A stretch of 10,394 bases of DNA. Source: Candidatus Aerophobota bacterium. GTDB taxonomy: Bacteria > Aerophobota > Aerophobia > Aerophobales > B3-G15. The stretch's first letter is position 1. Each line of letters starts with the position of its first letter. The stretch spans positions 1 to 10,394 of the forward strand of contig JAGGZA010000016.1 of NCBI GenBank assembly GCA_021162265.1, written 5' to 3'. The notes under the pieces were generated by a model. The model was not told the origin of the DNA. It saw only the letters and a list, made by a program, of their open reading frames with translations, and made no database searches. The position numbers and the translations under genes were made by a program. Of this stretch, positions 3,806 through 10,394 are shown one piece after another.

Positions 3806-6332
3806 CATCATCCTCCACTATACAGAAATCCACATAAGCACCCGAATCTCCGTCTCCTCCCCAATAATATGGGGGAGAATTGTCAGATATGGTTTCGCTG
3901 TCTGAAGAAGAAACTGTATCCGATAAATCAACATCTGACTCTACAACTCCAGATTGGGTAATATACTGTTGCAATTGCTGTATCTTGTCCACTATCCTGC
4001 TCAAAAATTCGGGTAGGTTTTTCTTCTTAACAAATCTTATCTTCGCTATAATTCTTGTGGGTGTTATTGAATATTCTACCTCTTCCACCCTAATAGTCTC
4101 ATTCTCTAACCCGTATCTTGGCAAATTAACGGTTATCAAATCACCAGACTTAATAATTGCTCCGACCTTTTCTATATCAACCGTTATCTCTCCCTGTCTT
4201 TTTGGGTAGGCAAAGGTTTCTAAAAACCACTCACCTTTGTATACCAGCATAGTGTAGTTTGTAATACTCTCGTCCCTTATTGGCTCATGTTCTCTTTTAC
4301 CGTATAAACTAATAGAAGTCTGGTCTTGAGCATAATATCTTAAAGTCGTGTAATAATCATAAGACACTTCTATATCTGCGTCTGTGTCTGGAGCAGAACA
4401 GAATATAATTTCATTAGTATCGCTATCATAGAGATAATCTACTGAAGAGCATGAATCTGAACCGTGTATTCCTCCAACCTGTGCAGTCCCATCTACCGTA
4501 ACATAAAGATTTCCTGCGGGTGTTCTTGATAATTTAAATGTAGTAGTAGAGCCATCTCCTGTAAAAGAGTCTGTTTTTGAAGTTAAAACTCTTCCCCCAA
4601 TTATCTTAACTGCATTATAAAGTTGGGAGAAGTCTTGGTCTGTCAGTCCAGAGGCGGAGATATAGTTATTTTCATCTATGGTTATATCTGTTTCATTTGT
4701 GTAGTCTTTTTCGTAAAACCAGAAATCCCCGTCTTCATCTATACGAAATGAAGCCAATGTTAGGTCGGCTATTGCCTCTATGGCTTTGTAAAGGGAAACT
4801 TTATCAAATTGAAGCGAGAGTGTGATAGGCTGAAAGATTTTAGCGTCGGTGGTGAAGTTTTTCTCTAATGTTCCCCATATATATCCATCTGTGGTAATAT
4901 CTTTTTCTGCTCTCTCTACAATAACACCATCGGTGGTAATATCTGTAGTAAATGTATCTTTAATAATACCATCTGTGGTAAACTGATTTTCTAATCTATC
5001 AACTATTATGGTGTCTGTAGGAATATTTTTTATCAGCCTCTCAACGATATTAGCGTCCGTAGTTATATCTTTATTAAGAGTTCCTTTTACTATTCCATCA
5101 GTTGTGAGTGTTTTTGTGCTGGTTGTTTTGATTATTGCGTCTGTAGTAAAGGTTTTCGTGTAACGAGTGGGATAAGTTACCTCTAAATAAGGTTGGTATC
5201 CAGAGCCTTTCTCATTTGAATAACATGTTGCAAATTCATCACCCGAAGCTGAATTACCATTTATATCTCTGCTACTTCTCAAACATAGTTTAGTTTTTGC
5301 TCCAGAGCCTTTTTGTATCCAAGAAATACCGTCTGAATTTAAGTTAATTATATTATATTGCCCTGTGGTGAGGTTAGTTGTGTTAAGAGAACCCCCGTTG
5401 CCAGAGTAGTGAGTTCTATCATAATCACCATCTTCTAGAGGGTCGTGAGGATAAGTTGGTTGCCCATTCTGAACGGTTATATCAAAATCTGTATCAGAGC
5501 CATCAACATAAAAGTATAAATGTAAACTTGCAGAGGTTATATTAGTATCTGACGGTATGGAGGATGTATCAAAAAATAAAAAAGTTCTATATGGTTTTGT
5601 ATATCCTGAAATGTATCTTTGACCTGTTACTAAATAAGTGTTTGTATCTTCAACATATCCTGAAGTAGCATCTTGAGAATTTGCATATATATACCCATCA
5701 CTGCTTGTTGTATAAAATGTTGCCGTGTCGTCAACAAAGAACGGATATGCTGCATTGTCAAAAACTTTTTTAGGAATGTATTTATCTCCGTTTTTCTGCT
5801 CTATATCAATCCTGCCAAGTTCACTAATAGCAAAAGGTTTTTTTGTCTTAATATCAGTATCTTTTTGGAGATTAGATTTTATTAAAACATCTCCTTCTGG
5901 ATTTTTTTCAAACACCCACCAGTCCAAAATCTCGCCGTGTCGGAGTTGGAGAATGTGCTTACAAATCCCATAGTCCATCTCAAGCCTGTTAGGAGACTCG
6001 CCAATGTTCCAGTCAGATTTGGGGAGAATTTCTTTGCCATCTAAAAATAATCTCGGCGAAAAATAGGCTGTCTTGTTTAAGAGGTATTTATCTGCTATTG
6101 TTCTCTTATCCTGGTGTATAATATTTGTTTTCCTGTGCCACTCTGGGGAGCCTTTATAAACAATATTAACTTTTAGTTTATCTACAACTGCTCTAAAACT
6201 CTCTCCGCCAACCCATCTACCGTCAATGTATTTCCAAGAGGGAGGGGGAGGTAAGAAAAATCTTGCCCGTATTAAGCCATTTTTAAGTTTTTCTTTTACA
6301 TAAGTTGCACCAGCCTCTATAATATCAGCCAT
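3792..6332 (-). CDS. Mosaic tail-tip protein: DNRLRE-like domain, 14-aa repeats and hub C-terminal domain
   Basis: This 846-residue protein is built of distinct blocks. Residues 1-200 are a mixed domain with a proline run (FFLPPPPSW) and end in YPFFVDD. About 200-390 resembles DNRLRE-type beta-sandwiches, with TFLFFDTSSIP, ITSASLHLYFY and a final YLEVTYP. Residues 393-504 are eight exact 14-residue repeats around TTD. Residues 505-543 read like the second half of a baseplate hub (LQFDKVSLYKAIEAIADLT, then DEDGDFWFYEKD) and continue to about 770. Inserted at about 588-660 is a phage beta module (FTGDGSTTTFKL, then VDY and IEVSYDYY). Residues 772-793 form a helix likely to oligomerise, and the last 50 are Ser/Asp-rich and acidic. 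The gene has a clear AGGAG site and overlaps the next gene. It probably sits at the tail tip and contacts the host; the block names are pattern matches only. Confidence 0.72.
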   Translation of the reverse strand: MADIIEAGATYVKEKLKNGLIRARFFLPPPPSWKYIDGRWVGGESFRAVVDKLKVNIVYKGSPEWHRKTNIIHQDKRTIADKYLLNKTAYFSPRLFLDGKEILPKSDWNIGESPNRLEMDYGICKHILQLRHGEILDWWVFEKNPEGDVLIKSNLQKDTDIKTKKPFAISELGRIDIEQKNGDKYIPKKVFDNAAYPFFVDDTATFYTTSSDGYIYANSQDATSGYVEDTNTYLVTGQRYISGYTKPYRTFLFFDTSSIPSDTNITSASLHLYFYVDGSDTDFDITVQNGQPTYPHDPLEDGDYDRTHYSGNGGSLNTTNLTTGQYNIINLNSDGISWIQKGSGAKTKLCLRSSRDINGNSASGDEFATCYSNEKGSGYQPYLEVTYPTRYTKTFTTDAIIKTTSTKTLTTDGIVKGTLNKDITTDANIVERLIKNIPTDTIIVDRLENQFTTDGIIKDTFTTDITTDGVIVERAEKDITTDGYIWGTLEKNFTTDAKIFQPITLSLQFDKVSLYKAIEAIADLTLASFRIDEDGDFWFYEKDYTNETDITIDENNYISASGLTDQDFSQLYNAVKIIGGRVLTSKTDSFTGDGSTTTFKLSRTPAGNLYVTVDGTAQVGGIHGSDSCSSVDYLYDSDTNEIIFCSAPDTDADIEVSYDYYTTLRYYAQDQTSISLYGKREHEPIRDESITNYTMLVYKGEWFLETFAYPKRQGEITVDIEKVGAIIKSGDLITVNLPRYGLENETIRVEEVEYSITPTRIIAKIRFVKKKNLPEFLSRIVDKIQQLQQYITQSGVVESDVDLSDTVSSSDSETISDNSPPYYWGGDGDSGAYVDFCIVEDDDVYG
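4821..5156 (-). repeat. Eight tandem 42-bp repeats encoding 14-residue units
   Basis: Residues 393-504 of the large tail-tip protein are eight consecutive units of exactly 14 residues with no gaps. Examples are KTFTTDAIIKTTST, KDITTDANIVERLI and KDITTDGYIWGTLE. The consensus is K-x-[ILF]-T-T-D-[GA]-x-I-x-x-x-x-x; only unit 4 changes the first T of TTD (PTD). Two flavours alternate irregularly: units 1, 2, 5 and 7 carry K/W-x-T after the isoleucine, and units 3, 4 and 6 carry V-[ED]-R. DNA identity between units is only partial, so the repeats are old or under protein-level selection. They link the beta-sandwich block to the hub block and may form an extended stalk or solenoid. Confidence 0.93.
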
Positions 6333-6333
6333 T

Positions 6334-6672
6334 TCACTCTCCTGGCGTCCATATCTTATCTGGCTGTAAAATTTCTCTCACTTGCCCATTGTAGCGTAAC
6401 TGAAACATTCTCCCGTTCTGTAAGTGGATTTCATAATAAAAATATTCCCCCGCTTTTAGGGGATTTTTGCCTAAACTTATAATGTTTTTTCTCACAAGAG
6501 TGAAAGGGAAACTACTAATGATTAACTTACTACCACTCTGTCTGTGATAAAAGACTACCCTGTCTATCTCTTTCCAAAATTCGGGGGTTTTTCTCTCTAA
6601 TTTTAAAAAATTAAGTAAGCCCTCCCCTACAAGAGAGGGCTTTTCTTTCCTAATAATCTTAAATTCCCACAT
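6334..6672 (-). CDS. Hypothetical tail-region protein, 112 aa
   Basis: I do not recognise this family. The product is basic and mixed alpha/beta. An N-terminal strand (WEFKIIRKEK) is followed by a helix, then by strands VVFYHR, KLIISSFPFTLVRK, YFYYEIHLQNG and FQLRYNG, and a short C-terminal tail. It has no membrane segment or signal. The start follows the upstream stop by two bases without a visible Shine-Dalgarno, so it probably depends on coupling. It ends one base before the next start. Its place between two tail proteins, inside the interval that separates the two hub-like halves, suggests a small baseplate or tail-tip part or an assembly chaperone. That is inferred from position only. 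Confidence 0.55.
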   Translation of the reverse strand: MWEFKIIRKEKPSLVGEGLLNFLKLERKTPEFWKEIDRVVFYHRQSGSKLIISSFPFTLVRKNIISLGKNPLKAGEYFYYEIHLQNGRMFQLRYNGQVREILQPDKIWTPGE

Positions 6673-6674
6673 AA

Positions 6675-7181
6675 TTATGTTTCGTCATATTGAAAAGTTA
6701 GTGTTTCCTGACTTAACTGCCCGATGTTGGCAGATGAAGTAACATCAAGTTGGAGAATAATATAGTCGGTTATTTTTCCAGTATTGGGGTTGGATATTGA
6801 GCCATTAACACTCAATGGAGAACTTGATGTATAAGTGCTTATATCTGTTGTAGCTACTGTTGAGTCATCTCCTGAACTCCCTTCTGTTCCCGTTGCCTGT
6901 GTGTAGGTTGTAGTTGTTCCTACATATAAAGTGCAACCAGTCCAGTCTATACTGCCATCGCAGTAAAACTTAACATTATTAATTGTCCCGCTGGGAGATG
7001 TGTCTGCATTCAAGTATATGGTCTTCCAGTATCCCCTTTTAGTGCCACTTGTTGGTCTGGGGATTGGGTAACTTGTTCCAGGGTTATATGTGTCGCTTGT
7101 GCAATGCCTTAAATTAGTTATTGTATTGGCTGTTCCAGGGCTTGCCCCATTAACTTCTTTTACACTTACAGTTGCCGCCAT
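6675..7181 (-). CDS. Ser/Thr-rich beta-structured virion protein, probably tail associated
   Basis: This is a 168-residue protein rich in Thr, Ser, Gly and Asn, with alternating short strands and no signal peptide or membrane segment, as expected of a virion surface beta-sandwich. The middle resembles a recurring phage structural pattern: RGYWKTIYLNA, then a Pro/Ser-Gly loop, INNVKFYCDG, then a strand LYVGTTTTYTQATGTEG. The C-terminus is a strand-rich DYIILQLDV followed by LTFQYDE. It has two cysteines, C74 and C82 (FYCDG and GCTL), close enough to pair. It has one of the best ribosome sites in the operon (AGGAGG five bases before the ATG) and starts 10 bases after the hub N-terminal gene, so it is likely made in quantity. 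The exact role (tail, appendage or decoration) cannot be read from sequence. Confidence 0.6.
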   Translation of the reverse strand: MAATVSVKEVNGASPGTANTITNLRHCTSDTYNPGTSYPIPRPTSGTKRGYWKTIYLNADTSPSGTINNVKFYCDGSIDWTGCTLYVGTTTTYTQATGTEGSSGDDSTVATTDISTYTSSSPLSVNGSISNPNTGKITDYIILQLDVTSSANIGQLSQETLTFQYDET

Positions 7182-7191
7182 TTATACCTCC

Positions 7192-7581
7192 TTACCATGT
7201 ATCCACATGGTTTGTTGTAAAATCTGTGTATTTCTCTATTAAATACCTTACAATATCACTTGCTATTTCATTCTGGAAAGACTCTGAAACATATATATAT
7301 TTCAATTTATCTACCATAGAGAAGCAGTCTATCTGCCAAGAAGCAAGATTGGGATTTGGGTGGGGATTTTTAGCCATTTTTATAATATACCCATAAAAAA
7401 TTGCCTCGTCATCTATTGTGATTTTTACTGGTGCTAATGCAGTTATATAAGATGGCAGTGAAGTGATATTTTTGATATATATAGTAGCGTTATCCACCAT
7501 GTTTTCCCTGTTGTCTGTAAAACTGATACTTTTTACCAATTCTGTTATATCATTATCATCAACAAAAACTTTTGTTGTCAT
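7192..7581 (-). CDS. Baseplate hub N-terminal-domain-like tail protein (short, 129 aa)
   Basis: The protein has the pattern seen at the start of phage baseplate hub/tail-tip proteins: a short strand with an acidic turn (KVFVDDNDIT), a strand ISFTD, then DNATIYIKN, a hydrophobic strand ending in IFYGYI, an aromatic strand SWQIDCFSMVDKL, and a helix before KYTDFTT. In intact hubs the chain continues from this point into a second half. Here it stops after HVDTW. The missing half appears in the gene at 3792-6332. It lies directly after the tape measure, where Dit or hub genes sit, so a minimal distal tail protein is the alternative. There is no Shine-Dalgarno before the ATG. The start overlaps the tape measure stop by one base (TAATG), so translation is probably coupled. 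No hub-like coding continues past the stop in another frame, so a simple frameshift is unlikely. Confidence 0.65.
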   Translation of the reverse strand: MTTKVFVDDNDITELVKSISFTDNRENMVDNATIYIKNITSLPSYITALAPVKITIDDEAIFYGYIIKMAKNPHPNPNLASWQIDCFSMVDKLKYIYVSESFQNEIASDIVRYLIEKYTDFTTNHVDTW

Positions 7582-10394
7582 TATGAATAACCCAGTCTAT
7601 ACAAAGCATTCAAAACACTTTCAACTACTGCTTCTTTCAATATACTTATATCCTGTATTCCCTCAATTTTTTCTATGTTGTTGTAAATATTGATAACAAT
7701 CCCGCCAGTTGTTCTTCTGCCTGCTGTTGGGCTGTAGGATGAACTTACTCTTGCAATTTCTTCTCCAGGTGTTTCCCTTTCTGCTGGTAGCACAAATCCG
7801 TATCTGCTTGCCAACCAAGCAAGTGGTCTGCTTAATGGTTGCCCTTTAGCATACTGCTGTATTATCTCATTGAAATCAATCTTTTTAAGATATTCTTTAA
7901 TCTGCGAACCTGCCATTTGTGCTGCTGGGAGTTTAACTAACTGCCCTAAACCACCTCCTCTTGCCTGAATAAGAGGTATCGCTAATTTTACAAATTCTGT
8001 GGGGAGTTTTTTACCAAGGTTTTTCTCTACAAGCAAAATCATTCTTACTAAATCTTCTTGAGATACAGAAGGCACTAATGCCCCAAATCCCTGAAGAGAC
8101 CGCAATGCTTTTATTATATCTCCTTGTTTTAATCTCTCCGTCATATACTTTATTGTTTTTTGTATTGATTCTGCTGCCTGTGAACCTGTGATTGGGTGAA
8201 ACCAGGGGTGTTTTTTCTGTATTGCTCTCTCATATTTTTCTATTCTTTTATATATATCTGCCAATTCTTCGTTTCGCCAGTCAACATGCTTCTTAATCCA
8301 AGCCATTGCTTTTTTGTGTTGTTCCAAACTTCTCTGCTCTGTTGTGGTTAAGGGTCGCTGTGTTGCAATCTGTTGTAGTTTATTTACTGCTTTCTCGTGT
8401 TGTCTATACACATTGGCATAGTGGTATATCTCTCTTCTATATTCTTCTGCCTGCTTTTTAAGTCGCTCCACAATCACTTTTGCTTTTCTTGTCCACTCTC
8501 TCTGATATTCTGGAGATAAAACACGGTTAGCATAATCTTTAAAAAGGTCAAACTCTTTTAGTTCCAAAAAATCTTTCGGCGGTTGCCATTTTGTAGCCAT
8601 TCTCTTAAACAACTGCTCTGGTGATAACGGCTTAAAGAATGTATCTATTCGTTCTGTCATTGTGGGGGTAGCCTGTGCCATAGATTGTAAAAACATCAGG
8701 ATAAATCTATATCCGTATTTATCAGCGTCAGAGAGGGGTCCTTTCTTTGGTGGTGATTTAAACGCTATATAATCAGCAATAGCCTGTCCTATTCTGTTTC
8801 CCCATGCTAATACTCCATTATAAAAACCTTCCCCAAATTTACTGCCAGAACTTTCGCCTACTCTAAACCAGTCATCAGAAAGGTTTTGCATGTAGTCTAT
8901 CAAATCATTTATTTTTTTGCGGGTTTCTTCTTCAACTTCTCCCAGCACTGATATCAATTTATCTCTTATTGTGTTTTCTATACTTGCAACTTGCTTGTTA
9001 ACTTCTCCCCATTTCTTTTTGACTTCTTCTACCTTATCCCAAAACTCCTGTGTGCTTGCAGTTACATCTTTAACTTGGTCAGATAAATTAGTCCACTCTG
9101 ACTCTCTTGGCTTCTTTTTTAACAGCTCTTCTGGGAGTTTAATCGGCTGTTGTAGTTGGAGAAAATATCTTTGAAGGGCTAACTGCCCCTCATATATATA
9201 TTGCTCCCAAAGTTGGGGGTTTTGTGTGATTTGTTCACCAAGTTGCTGTTTAACATACTGGTTAAAACTTGATATAATACTCGTTATCTTACCTATCGCT
9301 TCACTTTGCGGGAGAGATTCCCATAGTTGTTTTATTAGAGATTGAACAGAACTGACATAACCGGATATTTTTAATCTTTCTGATTCCCCCCTAACTTTCA
9401 TCATAAATTCTTCATATCTCTGCCTTGCGTCCCGCTCTATCTCTCTTTTTCTTTCTTCTTTCTCTCTATAAGACTCTACTTCTTCTTCCCAGAGTCTTTT
9501 CTTTTCCAAATACAGCCACTTCTCTACTGTTAACTGTGATAGTCCAAACTCTCTGTATTTATCTGCCTGTAATTCCAATTGGTGTATCCTGTAATCATAT
9601 TCATCTGTTGTCAGTTCTTTTACTCTTTCCTGTAGTTCTTTTTCTCCATTTAGGATTTCTTGTTGCAGATTTATCCGCTCTTGTGCATAGTCGGAATAGA
9701 GTTGCCTTAAAGTAGCGTTAGTAATTTTTTCAGCAAGTTCAACATCGCCAGTTCTCTTTATCCACTCATCATGTGCTTGTATTATGTCCAGAATATTCTG
9801 TTCTAATGGAGAGAAATCAGTTTTTAATAGTGATAAATACCCCTCTCTTATATCTTCTACTTTTCGGGGGAGATTTCGAACATCTGCTAATAATTTATCC
9901 AGTTTTGTTTCCTGAACCAGTCCCAGCTCTTCTTTTATCTGTTGTATCGTATCTAACTCGCTTGAGTAATAATCTTCCGCATATCTTTTAAAATTTTCAT
10001 AAAGAGCTTTTTGGACTTCCTCTTTTCTCAACGATATTTGGGTAAACTGTTTTAACTGTTCCATCTGTTCTTTTACAAAGATTTCTGTTTCCTTGTTCAG
10101 AGACTGCATGTAGTAGTTTTCCCACTCTTCCTGTTGTCTTCTCTGCTCTTCTAAAAACTCCTGTTCTTTCCTTGTCTTTTCTTCTACAGCTCTATTAATT
10201 GCTTCTATATCAGCACTTACTACTCTGTTTATAAATTCTTTTCTTTCTCGCTCCTGCTCTTCCAGATACTGCTGTATAGAGCGGTTATAGTATTCTTCTA
10301 ACAGTTTCTTATTTGTTATATATTTTGAATACTCATCTATTTTTTGTTTTAAGTCTAATTTAAAGGCTTCAAAATCCTGCCCCCGAAGTTTCAG
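7581..10394 (-). CDS. Tail tape measure protein, partial at the right edge (N-terminus missing)
   Basis: Tape measure proteins set tail length and are ejected during DNA entry. At least 937 residues are visible. The frame has no stop between the ATG at 10109 and base 10394, so that ATG (MQSLNK) is internal and the gene begins outside the window. Most of the protein is charged, Glu/Lys/Gln/Arg-rich helix, with coiled coil over roughly the first 600 visible residues. About visible residues 510-575 lies the segment most typical of the family: a glycine-containing amphipathic stretch (GVLAWGNRIGQAIADYIAF), then KSPPKKGPLSDADKYG and a hydrophobic helix. The C-terminus (GGIVINIYNNI, ending ALYRLGY) also matches tape measure ends. 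No peptidase or lysozyme motif is visible. The stop overlaps the next ATG as TAATG. The family call rests on length, composition and these motifs, not on an alignment. Confidence 0.88.
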   Translation of the reverse strand: MKLRGQDFEAFKLDLKQKIDEYSKYITNKKLLEEYYNRSIQQYLEEQERERKEFINRVVSADIEAINRAVEEKTRKEQEFLEEQRRQQEEWENYYMQSLNKETEIFVKEQMEQLKQFTQISLRKEEVQKALYENFKRYAEDYYSSELDTIQQIKEELGLVQETKLDKLLADVRNLPRKVEDIREGYLSLLKTDFSPLEQNILDIIQAHDEWIKRTGDVELAEKITNATLRQLYSDYAQERINLQQEILNGEKELQERVKELTTDEYDYRIHQLELQADKYREFGLSQLTVEKWLYLEKKRLWEEEVESYREKEERKREIERDARQRYEEFMMKVRGESERLKISGYVSSVQSLIKQLWESLPQSEAIGKITSIISSFNQYVKQQLGEQITQNPQLWEQYIYEGQLALQRYFLQLQQPIKLPEELLKKKPRESEWTNLSDQVKDVTASTQEFWDKVEEVKKKWGEVNKQVASIENTIRDKLISVLGEVEEETRKKINDLIDYMQNLSDDWFRVGESSGSKFGEGFYNGVLAWGNRIGQAIADYIAFKSPPKKGPLSDADKYGYRFILMFLQSMAQATPTMTERIDTFFKPLSPEQLFKRMATKWQPPKDFLELKEFDLFKDYANRVLSPEYQREWTRKAKVIVERLKKQAEEYRREIYHYANVYRQHEKAVNKLQQIATQRPLTTTEQRSLEQHKKAMAWIKKHVDWRNEELADIYKRIEKYERAIQKKHPWFHPITGSQAAESIQKTIKYMTERLKQGDIIKALRSLQGFGALVPSVSQEDLVRMILLVEKNLGKKLPTEFVKLAIPLIQARGGGLGQLVKLPAAQMAGSQIKEYLKKIDFNEIIQQYAKGQPLSRPLAWLASRYGFVLPAERETPGEEIARVSSSYSPTAGRRTTGGIVINIYNNIEKIEGIQDISILKEAVVESVLNALYRLGYS

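Noticed and set aside
4821..5156. CRISPR array, because of regular 42-bp spacing
   Set aside because: The period is entirely coding, in frame as 14 residues, with diverged units and no unique spacers.
5673..5973. Plus-strand frames opposite the large tail gene (also at 8917-9174 and 9425-9991)
   Set aside because: They are shadows of long, well-supported minus-strand genes. They are rich in Ser, Leu and Phe, as expected of antisense to Lys/Glu-rich coding, and lack ribosome sites.

Overview
The window is the late structural and lysis end of a tailed-phage (siphovirus-type) genome or prophage. Every convincing gene is on the minus strand, so transcription runs from base 10394 down to base 1. 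The DNA is AT-rich. Arginine is mostly AGA/AGG and ATA isoleucine is common. Ribosome binding sites are strong (GGAGG). The endolysin is an amidase, which implies a host with peptidoglycan, so a bacterium. Lys/Glu-rich small proteins together with the codon bias would fit a thermophilic, low-GC bacterial host, but that is inference and no host can be named.

Tail module, in transcription order. The first gene is a very long helical tape measure protein (10394 to 7581) whose reading frame runs off the right edge. Its stop overlaps (TAATG) a 129-residue protein resembling only the N-terminal domain of a tail baseplate hub (7581-7192). Next come a Ser/Thr-rich beta protein (7181-6675), a 112-residue protein of unknown role (6672-6334) and an 846-residue mosaic tail-tip protein (6332-3792). 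The mosaic contains, in order, a phage-type N-terminal domain, a DNRLRE-like beta-sandwich, eight tandem 14-residue repeats, the C-terminal part of a hub, a coiled coil and an acidic tail. Three further virion/appendage proteins follow (3805-3362, 3353-2853, 2851-2132). Genes abut or overlap by a few bases and look like one translationally coupled operon.

Lysis module. A zinc amidase endolysin (2131-1448) overlaps a protein with one N-terminal membrane segment and a coiled coil (1455-1108). That in turn overlaps a small holin-like membrane protein (1127-819).

Downstream tip (818 to 1). The packing loosens here. Inverted repeats at 711-800 follow the lysis genes. Then come four mini-genes: a 48-residue protein (689-543), an 85-residue protein with a similar C-terminal helix pair (439-182), a 43-residue basic protein of a pattern common in phages (178-47), and the start of another gene with a hydrophobic N-terminus (44 to the left edge). 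Between the first two mini-genes, 440-542 holds striking palindromes (455-473 and 503-516) that look like operator sites.

The observations most worth a second look are the apparently split hub (N-terminal part at 7192-7581, C-terminal part inside 3792-6332), the eight perfectly phased 14-residue repeats with one extra copy in another tail gene, and the palindrome pair in front of the mini-genes.
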